A DNA stretch of 64,000 bases. It comes from Colwellia psychrerythraea. Its GTDB lineage: Bacteria > Pseudomonadota > Gammaproteobacteria > Enterobacterales > Alteromonadaceae. The stretch covers positions 62,001 to 126,000 of the forward strand of contig NZ_JQEC01000016.1 in NCBI RefSeq assembly GCF_000764185.1, written 5' to 3'. Positions within the stretch are counted from its first letter, which is position 1; each line of letters starts with the position of its first letter. The notes beneath the pieces were generated by a model that was given only the letters and a program-made list of their open reading frames with translations, was not told the origin of the DNA and searched no databases. Shown here one piece after another: positions 52,651 to 60,915 of the stretch. The position numbers and the translations under genes were made by a program.

Positions 52651-53694
52651 TTAGCTAATATTGTCTGGGCCAACTCGCACCACTAACTTACCGAAGTTTT
52701 CACCTTTCAATAAACCGATAAAAGCACTTACCGAGTTTTCAAGTCCTTCAACTCTATGCTCTTTATACTTTATCTCGCCAGCCATTAACCATTTCACCAT
52801 TTGTTCACTAAATTCATTATAACGATGACCATAGTCATCAAAGACAATGAAGCCCTGCATTTTAATGCGCTTAACTAATAATGTGCCCATTAATAAAGAC
52901 AGTCTGTCTGGTCCACTAGGTAATTCAGTAGCGTTGTACTGAGAAATCAGGCCACATAAAGGCACACGTGCACAGCTATTAAGTAATGGCATAACGGCGT
53001 CAAATACTTTACCACCAACATTTTCAAAATAAACATTAATGCCTGAAGAACAAACAGCCGCTAACTGCTCTGCTAAGTTGTCACTTTTATGATCAAGACA
53101 ATGATCAAAACCTAAGGTTTCAACTGCATATTTACATTTAGTATCACCACCAGCAATGCCAATGACTTTACAGCCTTTTAATTTAGCTATTTGACCCACT
53201 AAGCTACCAACAGCCCCCGTTGCTGCAGCAACAACTACCGTATCACCTGCTTTTGGCTGACCAATATCAAGCAAGCCCATGTAAGCCGTTAGCCCTGGCA
53301 TACCTAATACCCCTAAGGCATGTGATGGATTAGCCATATTGTTATCCAGTTTCAGTAATTCACTGCCATTGATAACGCTGTAATCTTGCCAACCACCAAA
53401 GGCAACAACCCAATCACCTACCTGATAGTTGTCATGGTTTGACTCTTCTACCCGACAGACACTGCCACCAACCATTACTTCATTTAAAGCAACAGGTTCG
53501 GCATAAGATTTAGCATCGTTCATTCTCCCGCGCATATAGGGGTCGAGTGAAAGGAACACGGTACGAAGTAATACTTCACCTGCTTTAGCTACTGGTTTTT
53601 CACTTTGTACGAGAGTAAAGTTTTCAGCGATTGGCGCACCAAAAGGGCGTGATGCCAAAATCATTTGGCGATTGATATCAGTTGTTTGAGTCAT
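52651..53694 (-). CDS. curA: CurA-like NADPH-dependent enal/enone reductase
   Basis: A 347-residue zinc-independent medium-chain dehydrogenase. Family marks are the N-terminal SLDPYMRGRM, the central AATGAVGSLVGQIAKLKG nucleotide-binding motif and FENVGGKVFDAVMP. The E. coli homologue reduces curcumin and other alpha,beta-unsaturated carbonyls with NADPH. Upstream on the same strand are an aldehyde-reducing YqhD-like dehydrogenase and a DJ-1/PfpI protein, so all three probably remove reactive carbonyls under a LysR regulator. A palindromic element separates it from the yqhD-like gene by 63 bases. Confidence 0.88.
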   Translation of the reverse strand: MTQTTDINRQMILASRPFGAPIAENFTLVQSEKPVAKAGEVLLRTVFLSLDPYMRGRMNDAKSYAEPVALNEVMVGGSVCRVEESNHDNYQVGDWVVAFGGWQDYSVINGSELLKLDNNMANPSHALGVLGMPGLTAYMGLLDIGQPKAGDTVVVAAATGAVGSLVGQIAKLKGCKVIGIAGGDTKCKYAVETLGFDHCLDHKSDNLAEQLAAVCSSGINVYFENVGGKVFDAVMPLLNSCARVPLCGLISQYNATELPSGPDRLSLLMGTLLVKRIKMQGFIVFDDYGHRYNEFSEQMVKWLMAGEIKYKEHRVEGLENSVSAFIGLLKGENFGKLVVRVGPDNIS

Positions 53695-53710
53695 GTTCTT
53701 TCCTTTTGCT

Positions 53711-53760
53711 TATACCAATTGAAGTAATGAATTGCTCATTCATTATTTCAATTGGTATTA
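53711..53760. repeat. Palindromic intergenic element between curA and yqhD-like genes
   Basis: Near-perfect inverted arms (53711-53731, 53739-53760) beginning TATACCAATTG. The right arm includes the stop codon of the dehydrogenase gene. Similar elements lie at 44677 and 58728, so it looks like a dispersed repeat that may also act as a processing or termination hairpin. Confidence 0.65.
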
Positions 53761-54939
53761 CAATGCTTTAGTTAAAATTTCACGGCTTATTGCTAAAGTG
53801 ATATCACTTTGTTCGCCCAATGCCGTCATACCGTGCTGCGCTAATCGTTCAAGCAATAAATCAATGTCATTACTGCTAAGGTTCACATCAGACAATCGTG
53901 TTGGTACTTGCATTTTTTCGAAAAACTCTTCAGTTAAACTAATAGCTTGGTCAATGCGCGCATTATCATCACCTTCCGTTATCTGCCAAACACGTGATGC
54001 ATATTGTAGTAATTTTTCACGCTTTTGCTCTTTACGTACTTTCATTACCGCAGGTAAAACAATGGATAAAGTGCGAGCATGGTCAATACCAAAAGCGCCG
54101 GTTAATTCATGGCCTATCATATGAGTTGACCAATCTTGTGGTACACCCGCACCAATAAGGCCATTTAATGCCATAGTTGCCGACCACATAATATTAGCTC
54201 TAACGTCTAAGTTTTCTTTAGTGGCTGGCACTAACGCTTTTGGTCCTTCTTCAATTAAAGTCTGCAATAATCCTTCACTGAAGCGGTCTTGTACTTTGCC
54301 ATTAACGCTGTAAGTTAGGTACTGCTCAATAGTATGAACAAAGGCATCCACGACACCATTACTGATTTGACGGTCCGATAATGACAAGGTAACACTAGGG
54401 TCTAACACGGCAAATAATGGGCGAACTAAAGGACTAGAAAAAGGTAATTTATTACCATCTCGTGTTACCACAGAGTTACCATTACTTTCTGAGCCAGTCG
54501 CAGGTAAGGTTAATATCGCACCAATCGGTAATGCTTTTGTTACCGCTTGTTGTTTAGCAAGAATATCCCAAGGGTCACTACCTTCACTACTTCCTTCAAC
54601 ATTGCCTTCAAAGAACGCCGCTGCAGCAATAAATTTAGCGCCATCAACAACAGAACCACCACCCACAGCGAGAAGATAATCAATATTTTCTGCCTTAATG
54701 ATTTCTTGGGCTTTCATCAAAGTATCATATGTTGGGTTTGGCTCTATGCCCGAAAATTCAAAGAAAATATGTTCACTAAGCGCATCAATCACTTGCTGAT
54801 AGACGCCATTACTTTTAACCGAGCCGCCGCCATAAACCACTAGTACTTTTGCGTTTAAAGGAACTTCTTTTGCAATGACAGCAATCTGTCCTTCACCAAA
54901 ATGAATATTTGTTGGGTTTTGAAAATTAAAATTTAACAT
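53758..54939 (-). CDS. yqhD: YqhD-like iron-containing aldehyde reductase
   Basis: A 393-residue group III alcohol dehydrogenase. The cofactor motif GGGSVVDGAKF and the N-terminal YGGGSVKSNGVYQQV match YqhD, an NADPH-dependent reducer of short aldehydes. The metal-binding region includes the histidines in THMIGHELTGAFGIDHARTL. In E. coli yqhD is activated by a divergent-type regulator in response to aldehydes; here a LysR gene lies nearby across the DJ-1-like gene. All conserved features are present. The stop lies inside a palindromic repeat. Confidence 0.9.
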   Translation of the reverse strand: MLNFNFQNPTNIHFGEGQIAVIAKEVPLNAKVLVVYGGGSVKSNGVYQQVIDALSEHIFFEFSGIEPNPTYDTLMKAQEIIKAENIDYLLAVGGGSVVDGAKFIAAAAFFEGNVEGSSEGSDPWDILAKQQAVTKALPIGAILTLPATGSESNGNSVVTRDGNKLPFSSPLVRPLFAVLDPSVTLSLSDRQISNGVVDAFVHTIEQYLTYSVNGKVQDRFSEGLLQTLIEEGPKALVPATKENLDVRANIMWSATMALNGLIGAGVPQDWSTHMIGHELTGAFGIDHARTLSIVLPAVMKVRKEQKREKLLQYASRVWQITEGDDNARIDQAISLTEEFFEKMQVPTRLSDVNLSSNDIDLLLERLAQHGMTALGEQSDITLAISREILTKAL

Positions 54940-55011
54940 TTATATTCCTATATTATTCTCTAACAAGAGCGCCAAACGGCTTAACTGAGCTGGTTAACTA
55001 ATCGAATTAAT

Positions 55012-55707
55012 TTAAGCTGAAATCTGAGCTAATAATTTTTCCGCAGCTAATGCTGAACTTGCTGGATTTTGACCGGTAATAATAAGACCGTCTTGCACAA
55101 CAAAGGCATGCCAGTCTTCTGCTTTTTGATAATCGCCACCACGTTTAATTAACTCGTCTTCAAGTAAAAAAGGTACTACTTCTGTTAATTGCACGGCTTC
55201 TTCTTCGCTGTTAGTAAAACCAGTGACTGCCTTGCCTTCAATGGCAAAATCACCTGATGCTTGTTTAACATTTAATAAGGCTGCACTGGCATGACAAACT
55301 GTCGCAACAGCCTTGCCAGCGTTAAGAAAGCTTTCAATCAAAGTAATTGAGTCGCTATTATCAGTAAGGTCCCATAATGGACCATGGCCACCGGGATAAA
55401 ATACACCATCAAAATCATTCTCATTAAGGGAGGACAATTGTACTGTGTTAGCAATTTTAGCTTGTGCTACAGCATCACTGTCATAACGTTCAGTGGCTGA
55501 TGTTTGGAAATCTTCAAGTGTACTAGTAGGATCAATAGGTGCTTGCTCACCTTTTGGTGTAGCCAAAGTTACTTCAACGCCGGCATCAATAAATGCGTAA
55601 TAAGGCGCAGCAAATTCTTCAACCCAAAAACCTGTCTTTTGGCCAGTGTTTCCAAGCTCATCGTGTGAAGTAAGTACCATCAATATTGTTTTAGTCATGT
55701 CATTCAT
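55012..55707 (-). CDS. DJ-1/PfpI-family glyoxalase III-like protein
   Basis: A 231-residue single-domain protein of the type 1 glutamine-amidotransferase-like fold, Hsp31 branch. The nucleophile is Cys138 in VATVCHASAAL, and YPGGHGPLWDL supplies the glutamine-amidotransferase-like loop with a histidine. Members convert methylglyoxal to lactate without glutathione or act as chaperones. It is the first gene of the minus-strand carbonyl-detoxification cluster, divergent from the LysR gene, with a palindromic operator candidate between them. Confidence 0.88.
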   Translation of the reverse strand: MNDMTKTILMVLTSHDELGNTGQKTGFWVEEFAAPYYAFIDAGVEVTLATPKGEQAPIDPTSTLEDFQTSATERYDSDAVAQAKIANTVQLSSLNENDFDGVFYPGGHGPLWDLTDNSDSITLIESFLNAGKAVATVCHASAALLNVKQASGDFAIEGKAVTGFTNSEEEAVQLTEVVPFLLEDELIKRGGDYQKAEDWHAFVVQDGLIITGQNPASSALAAEKLLAQISA

Positions 55708-55824
55708 CCATCAATTTAAATGTTTAGAAGTAAGTGCAAGTGCGTTCTTATGTTCACCTTCACTTTCAATAGAGCTAGTATATGCCTACAAATCATCATG
55801 AACAATGCAGATAAAACTGACAAC

Positions 55825-55847
55825 ATTGTATCAATAATTGATACAAT
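55825..55847. promoter_or_regulatory. 23-bp palindrome, candidate LysR operator
   Basis: Perfect 10-bp arms ATTGTATCAA and TTGATACAAT around a 3-base spacer, 40 bases before the LysR start and 118 bases before the divergent DJ-1-like start. Position and symmetry fit a site bound by the LysR protein. Confidence 0.6.
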
Positions 55848-55886
55848 ACTAATTAAACATGTATTTCTAATTACTAGGTATAACTT

Positions 55887-56798
55887 ATGGATGTTTCATT
55901 TGAACAACTAAAGAGCATGGTTGTTTTTGCGCAAGTTATTGAACAAGGCAGCTTAAGCGCCGCTGCGAAACATTTAGGTTTATCTCGTGCTGTGGTCAGT
56001 TATCATTTAAAAAAGCTTGAAGCACAACTCGAGGTTAAACTACTTAACCGCTCTACTCGCTCTATTAACCTCACTGAAGCGGGCCAAGCCTATTATGAGC
56101 GCTGCCGAGTTATTGCTGAGCAAGCCAGTGCTGCCAATCAACAAATTGAAAATTTCAAAAATGAACCTATTGGATTACTTAAGATAACTTGCCCGGTAAA
56201 TGTTGGTTTGCAAACAGTAGTGCCTGCCCTTAATGAGTTTAAAAAAATCTACCCAAAAATTGAGCTTGATGTGATGTTGACTGACGAAGTCGTTAATATC
56301 ATGAAAGAAGGTATAGATTTAGCCATTCGTGGTGCGCCATTGCCTGACTCTGGTTTACAAGCAAGTAAGCTCGCCACACTACAAACCTGCCTGTGTGCTG
56401 CACCTGAATATTTGCTTCAATATGGGCAACCAAAAAATCCAGCGGATTTAAGTAATCATCAATGGGTGATTTACAAATTAACGTCGGGAGTAGTAACTTT
56501 AACTAAGGGTAGTCGCTCGTTTAGCATAACCACAAAAGGCAGTATTAGTACTAATAATGCCGCAGCGCGCACTGCTTTTGTTGAAGCGGGCCATGGTTTA
56601 GGCCGTATTCCTGTTTATGATGCCTTACCCAAAATAAAGGCTGGCACTTTAGCAACAGTGCTCGATGACTACAGCCTGAGTGATATCAATGTGTATGGTG
56701 TTTTTCCGCCAGGTACTGCCAACTCTAAAAAATTGAGGTTATTGCTTAACTTTTTAAAAGAGTACTTTACTAGTCAAATAAGTAACAAGGTGTCTTAG
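55887..56798 (+). CDS. LysR-family regulator of carbonyl-detoxification genes
   Basis: A 303-residue LysR-type protein. The N-terminal winged helix-turn-helix spans residues 1-60 (QGSLSAAAKHLGLSRAVVSYHLKKLEAQL), followed by a linker helix and a periplasmic-binding-protein-like effector domain. LysR proteins of this branch often sense electrophiles or quinones. It is divergent from the DJ-1-like, yqhD-like and curA-like genes, and a perfect palindrome lies in the intergenic region, so it is the probable activator of that set. The inducer is not identifiable from sequence. Confidence 0.9.
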   Translation: MDVSFEQLKSMVVFAQVIEQGSLSAAAKHLGLSRAVVSYHLKKLEAQLEVKLLNRSTRSINLTEAGQAYYERCRVIAEQASAANQQIENFKNEPIGLLKITCPVNVGLQTVVPALNEFKKIYPKIELDVMLTDEVVNIMKEGIDLAIRGAPLPDSGLQASKLATLQTCLCAAPEYLLQYGQPKNPADLSNHQWVIYKLTSGVVTLTKGSRSFSITTKGSISTNNAAARTAFVEAGHGLGRIPVYDALPKIKAGTLATVLDDYSLSDINVYGVFPPGTANSKKLRLLLNFLKEYFTSQISNKVS

Positions 56799-56935
56799 CT
56801 AATTAAGAGCATCCGACAAACAATCATTTGATCTTCACTGAATAAAGTCGCACAATCCTCCGTTGACTTTTCCTGTATTAATTACAGGTAAAGTCAACTA
56901 GCCAGTGATCAGTGTACGTAATAAGAGTAACAACC

Positions 56936-57484
56936 ATGAGTGAAAAAATTCAGCTTAGCAAAGAAGAACTTAGAGAACACAAACCAACGAGAAATGAATA
57001 TTTAGACAAAGCAAAGCTCCCTTTGATCGTGGTATTAGATAATGTCACCAATAGCTACAATATTGGTGCATTTATTCGTTTGGCCGATGCTTTTGCCATC
57101 GAAAAAGTTATTGTCTGCGGTGCGCTAACTATTTCAGATAAAAAGATGAAAAAAGCCTCAAGAAATGAAGCTAAATGGGTTTGTGTTGAATACAGCGATG
57201 ACACTACCGCAAGTTTACAAGCTTTATTAGATGAAGGACATACACTTTACAGTGTTGAATTATGTCGAGACTCTATCGATTACAGCGAAGTAACTTACCC
57301 AGCTAAGTCGGTATTGGTATTAGGTAATGAACGTAAAGGTGTCAGTGAAGCTGCGCTGAAATTAAGTCATCAGCAAATACACATCCCTATGTTTGGTATG
57401 GGTAACTCATTAAATGTTTCCACTGCTGGCGCCATTGTTTTAGCCAAATGTGCCAATCAAATAAGAAAAAAAACTCAAGCTTAA
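56936..57484 (+). CDS. TrmH-family RNA methyltransferase
   Basis: A protein of 182 residues from ATG 56936; a GTG start at 56912 would add eight residues but lacks a good ribosome site. The SPOUT-fold motifs are LDNVTNSYNIGAFIRLADAF (motif 1), VLVLGNERKGVS (motif 2) and IPMFGMGNSLNVSTAGAIVLA (motif 3). Members 2'-O-methylate ribose in tRNA or rRNA using S-adenosylmethionine. The protein lacks an N-terminal substrate-binding extension, as in small TrmH/TrmL-like enzymes; the target nucleotide cannot be assigned. It is monocistronic with a terminator. Confidence 0.87.
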   Translation: MSEKIQLSKEELREHKPTRNEYLDKAKLPLIVVLDNVTNSYNIGAFIRLADAFAIEKVIVCGALTISDKKMKKASRNEAKWVCVEYSDDTTASLQALLDEGHTLYSVELCRDSIDYSEVTYPAKSVLVLGNERKGVSEAALKLSHQQIHIPMFGMGNSLNVSTAGAIVLAKCANQIRKKTQA

Positions 57485-57508
57485 CAGGCTACTTTCAGTG
57501 ACTCTGTA

Positions 57509-57533
57509 GTAGTGCTGACAATTTCAGCACTAC
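57509..57533. terminator. Terminator between convergent methyltransferase and exonuclease genes
   Basis: Ten-bp perfect arms (57509-57518, 57524-57533) with a five-base loop, placed 25 bases after the methyltransferase stop and 56 bases before the exonuclease stop. Confidence 0.65.
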
Positions 57534-57588
57534 CTGCTAATAGCTTTCGACAAATTTATGAATACTTAGCTTATGAATGATTAGTTTA

Positions 57589-58197
57589 CTAATAAGTAGC
57601 TAGTAATTTACCGACATTGGCTTTAGTGGTTTTAGTCAGTTTTTGCACTAAAGAAAACGGTACCTCATCAATATCAGCTTTTTCTTGAATATCTGCTAAC
57701 ATCGCCAACCAAAGTTTTGCTGTCATTTCAGAGTCGTATAACGCCCTATGGAAACTACCGTTTGAGGCTATTCCTTTGTAATTTATCAGTGTGCCTAATT
57801 TATGATTAGGTGCGTCTTGGTTTAATCGGCGAGACAGTAATAATGAACAAACAAATTGCCCATCATAACCTCTGGATATTCGTTTCAGCTCACTGTCTAA
57901 AAAACGTTTATCAAACGAAGCATTATGGGCAACAAGGTTATGTCCTTGAATAAAGTCAGCAAAACGTGCCATAACTTCATGACATGGCGCAGCATTACTT
58001 AACATGTCATTGGTAATGCCCGTGTAATCGGCAATAAAGTGACTCACAGGTCGACCTGGGTACATCAGCTCTTGAAAATGTTCGGTGACCACACCACTTT
58101 CAAGTTTAACAGCCCCTATTTCGATGGCTCTATCGCCATTATCAGGGGAGAGGCCGGTTGTTTCAAAATCGAGAATGATGAGTGAATTAGCGTTCAT
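57589..58197 (-). CDS. DnaQ-like 3'-5' exonuclease
   Basis: A 202-residue DEDDh exonuclease. Exo I is ILDFETTGLSP with Asp9 and Glu11, Exo II is HNASFDKRFL, and Exo III is HRALYDSEMTAKL, with the final acidic residue two turns after the histidine. Members proofread or degrade DNA or RNA in the cytoplasm. It lacks polymerase or helicase modules, so it acts as a stand-alone exonuclease or a DNA polymerase III epsilon paralogue. It is a single gene that converges on the methyltransferase gene. Confidence 0.88.
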   Translation of the reverse strand: MNANSLIILDFETTGLSPDNGDRAIEIGAVKLESGVVTEHFQELMYPGRPVSHFIADYTGITNDMLSNAAPCHEVMARFADFIQGHNLVAHNASFDKRFLDSELKRISRGYDGQFVCSLLLSRRLNQDAPNHKLGTLINYKGIASNGSFHRALYDSEMTAKLWLAMLADIQEKADIDEVPFSLVQKLTKTTKANVGKLLATY

Positions 58198-58314
58198 AGG
58201 TTCTTTACAGCTTAGTTATAGATTAGTGGTGGTTATTAAAGGCTTATAATACTTTCGACAGTGACGAGTTTTTAGTAGCGCAAAGATATCACAAAAGAGC
58301 TAATAGCAAATGGA

Positions 58315-58659
58315 TTAAAGTTTACTGTCATCTATTTCTGTTTGCAGCTTTTCTAACTCTGTCAATATCTTGATAAATTTATCGCCAAATTCCGTCACCC
58401 TATATTCAACCCTAGGCGGAATTTCATTAAAGGTTTCCCGTTCGATAATGCCAAATTCTATATTACGCTTCAAACAAGCATTCAGCACTTTAGTGGTTAA
58501 ACCTTCAACATTTTTCACCATTTCTCCTGGTCGACGAATTTCATGTTTCAGTAAATTATAAACGGTGAGTGACCATTTACAGCCGACAATAGTTTCGACC
58601 ATGCGCGCAGTTTTTTCAGGTGCTGACTTTCTTGAAAATTTAATTGTCTTACTATTCAT
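58315..58659 (-). CDS. HxlR-family regulator
   Basis: About 114 residues from ATG 58659, chosen because AGGT lies eight bases upstream; a TTG start at 58686 would add nine. The HxlR winged helix is recognisable by CKWSLTVYNLLKHEIRRPGEMVKNVEGLTTKVLNACLKRN (the canonical order of helices) and the wing PPRVEYRVTEFG. One cysteine (in IVGCKWS) occupies the position used for thiol sensing in YodB-type members. It is divergent from the bicupin gene, with a perfect inverted repeat in between, so it probably represses that gene in response to electrophiles or oxidation. Confidence 0.87.
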   Translation of the reverse strand: MNSKTIKFSRKSAPEKTARMVETIVGCKWSLTVYNLLKHEIRRPGEMVKNVEGLTTKVLNACLKRNIEFGIIERETFNEIPPRVEYRVTEFGDKFIKILTELEKLQTEIDDSKL

Positions 58660-58700
58660 AAAGATGTACCTAAAAGTGCTTACCAAACCATATTGTGCGT

Positions 58701-58738
58701 ACTTGGTATAGTATTGAGTAGAAGATATTATACCAAGT
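58701..58738. promoter_or_regulatory. Inverted repeat, candidate HxlR operator
   Basis: Perfect 10-bp arms ACTTGGTATA (58701-58710) and TATACCAAGT (58729-58738), 18 bases apart, in the divergent intergenic region between the HxlR and bicupin genes. The right arm is shared with a longer palindromic element reaching 58761. Confidence 0.55.
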
Positions 58739-58773
58739 AGATTATTTAATTAATTGGTATTAGAGGAAAAACC

Positions 58774-59418
58774 ATGCTGAATATGAACTTCACTGAAAAA
58801 GTCGTCATTAATACCCAAGAGCAACCTTGGCTAGCTAGTCCGCATGCTGGTGTTTGGCGTAAACCCTTAGCCAGAGAAGATGCCGAAAGAGGCCATGCCA
58901 CCAGCTTAGTTAAGTTTGAGCCCGGCGCTAGCTTTAATGAACACGATCATCCGCTAGGCGAAGAGATCCTGGTATTATCCGGCAGCTTTTCTGATCACAC
59001 TGGTGATTATCATGCTGGCAGCTACTTTAGAAATCCTGAGGGATTTCGTCATGCGCCTTTTAGTAAAGACGGCTGTACATTATTAGTAAAACTTCACCAA
59101 TTTCAATCGGGTGATAATAAACATGTTGTTATTGATATGAACAAAAAAAGCTGGTCACCGGGCATGGGCAATTTGATGGTGATGCCATTGCACAATTACC
59201 AAGGTCAATCTACCGCGTTAGTTAAGTGGCCAAAAGGTGAGCGATTTCAACCGCACCGACACTTCGGCGGCGAAGAAATATTTGTCATAAGTGGCGAGTT
59301 CATTGATGAGTATGGCCGTTACCCCGAAGGCTCTTGGATACGTAGTCCGCACTTGAGCGAGCATTTCCCGTATGTAGAGCAAGAAACAATTATCTTGGTG
59401 AAGGTGGGTCACTTATAA
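58774..59418 (+). CDS. ChrR-like bicupin protein
   Basis: A 214-residue protein with two cupin domains. The first carries FNEHDHPLGEEILVLSG and the second FQPHRHFGGEEIFVISG, each with the two histidines and glutamate of a metal site, and each ends in a valine-lysine strand (LLVKLHQF, ILVKVGHL). It resembles the cupin half of ChrR anti-sigma factors, but the zinc-binding N-terminal domain is missing. Such proteins may be small metal-dependent oxygenases, isomerases or stress sensors. AGAGGA precedes the start. Control by the divergent HxlR protein is likely. Confidence 0.85.
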   Translation: MLNMNFTEKVVINTQEQPWLASPHAGVWRKPLAREDAERGHATSLVKFEPGASFNEHDHPLGEEILVLSGSFSDHTGDYHAGSYFRNPEGFRHAPFSKDGCTLLVKLHQFQSGDNKHVVIDMNKKSWSPGMGNLMVMPLHNYQGQSTALVKWPKGERFQPHRHFGGEEIFVISGEFIDEYGRYPEGSWIRSPHLSEHFPYVEQETIILVKVGHL

Positions 59419-59502
59419 GTTTAGTAATTCACTAGAACAGCCAATGTTAAGTTGATGATGAATGTATTGACAATGATGAGCTAGTATTATCTTGGGGTTA
59501 TT

Positions 59503-60915
59503 CTAGCTCTCCAAAACGGGAAAAGACAACACCACCTCCACACCTTGATAAGTGCTCACGCCAATATTCTTGCTCTTAGCAGCAGGGAACGTTTGATAGT
59601 TATCTATTTTAATCGAACCATTATGGTTAAACAAAATTTGTCGACACAGTGCTAAACCAATACCACTACCTTGAGATTTGGTCGTGTAAAATGGCACAAA
59701 GACATTATCTAAATTCGCAATACCCGAGCCGAAATCTCGAATAGAAATATGTTGCCAACGGCCCTCTTTTGTACTGCTAACCTCAATGACTTTTTCATCA
59801 ATATTACTCATCGCTTCAAGCGAGTTTTTGAATAAGTTTATCAGTACTTGTTCAAGTTGCCCCTTATCTGCTTCAATTAATAACTCAGTATCTAATTCAC
59901 TTTGTATTTTGCACCGAGGGTAAAGCGTTGCTAGATTATCAATCATTAACACTAATTTGAATACCGACTTATTGGGTTTGGGTAATTGAGATAACTGACT
60001 GTAACTGGCGATGAATTGACTTAATGAGTCGGCCCTTTCATGAATAATATTTACCCCGCCAAGTAGCGACTCTTTATCTATTGCACTTGCCTGACTTTGT
60101 AGCCTTTTTTGCATAGATTGACTTATGGCAACGATAGGCGTTAACGAGTTATTCATTTCATGACTTAAAACTCGAAGCAGGCTTTGCCAAGCTTTACGTT
60201 CTTTCTCCATTAATAAACGTTCGGCATTGGTCAGCGTATAAAGTTGATGCTGTTCGCCATCACTTAAAAAAGACTCTTTCGATAAAAAATGTTCTCCCGT
60301 AATACTGCCGTTTTTGAAATTAATAATGCCGGCACCGGCACTAATAATTTCAGCGCCAATGGGTAAAGACGCTAATTGAATGTTATTTAGTTGATTATTG
60401 CTTGTGTGATCTTCCGTCCCCAAAACAAGCTTATGTGCCGACGCATTTGCCATAACGACAAAACCTTGCTCATCAGTTGCCAGAACCATGGCATCCATCT
60501 GTTCCATGATACGCTCTAGCAGTAATCGGGATTCTTTCGCTTCAACTTTATGTTTCGACAAAGTGTCCGCTAATACATTGACTGAATTGAGTAATTCTTG
60601 GAACGCTTGATCGGTTTGTAAGCGCCCCCTTAACGTATAATCACCATCAATCATCGATTCGATTAGGTTTGATAAGGTGCGAATTTGATACTGCGAATTT
60701 TGTTTACTCGCTACCATAACAAAGCTACATAACAGTAATAAAACAATGAGGATAAAGGCAATTAAATAAGGTGATACTTGTGCTAAGACCAGCGCGATGG
60801 CCGTAGTGATAAAACATGGCACACACACCAACAACATAAGTGTATCTTGATTATCAGCTCTATGTTTTTTTGACTTAGTAAAAAGTAACTGCCAAAGGTT
60901 TTTAATCCAGTTCAT
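59503..60915 (-). CDS. NtrY-like sensor histidine kinase
   Basis: A 470-residue membrane kinase with two adjacent transmembrane helices (about 28-70), a short HAMP-like segment, a PAS domain (about 125-225), the dimerisation domain with His252 in LSHEMNNSLTP, and an ATPase domain with NLFKNSLEAM, DFGSGI and GSGIGLALC. There is no large periplasmic sensor, so it likely senses within the membrane or through the neighbouring exporter. Its start overlaps the upstream sigma-54 regulator gene by 14 bases, which shows translational coupling. Confidence 0.9.
   Translation of the reverse strand: MNWIKNLWQLLFTKSKKHRADNQDTLMLLVCVPCFITTAIALVLAQVSPYLIAFILIVLLLLCSFVMVASKQNSQYQIRTLSNLIESMIDGDYTLRGRLQTDQAFQELLNSVNVLADTLSKHKVEAKESRLLLERIMEQMDAMVLATDEQGFVVMANASAHKLVLGTEDHTSNNQLNNIQLASLPIGAEIISAGAGIINFKNGSITGEHFLSKESFLSDGEQHQLYTLTNAERLLMEKERKAWQSLLRVLSHEMNNSLTPIVAISQSMQKRLQSQASAIDKESLLGGVNIIHERADSLSQFIASYSQLSQLPKPNKSVFKLVLMIDNLATLYPRCKIQSELDTELLIEADKGQLEQVLINLFKNSLEAMSNIDEKVIEVSSTKEGRWQHISIRDFGSGIANLDNVFVPFYTTKSQGSGIGLALCRQILFNHNGSIKIDNYQTFPAAKSKNIGVSTYQGVEVVLSFPVLES

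Noticed and set aside
58660..58686. TTG start of the HxlR gene
   Set aside because: ATG 58659 has a correctly spaced AGGT and gives the usual family length.
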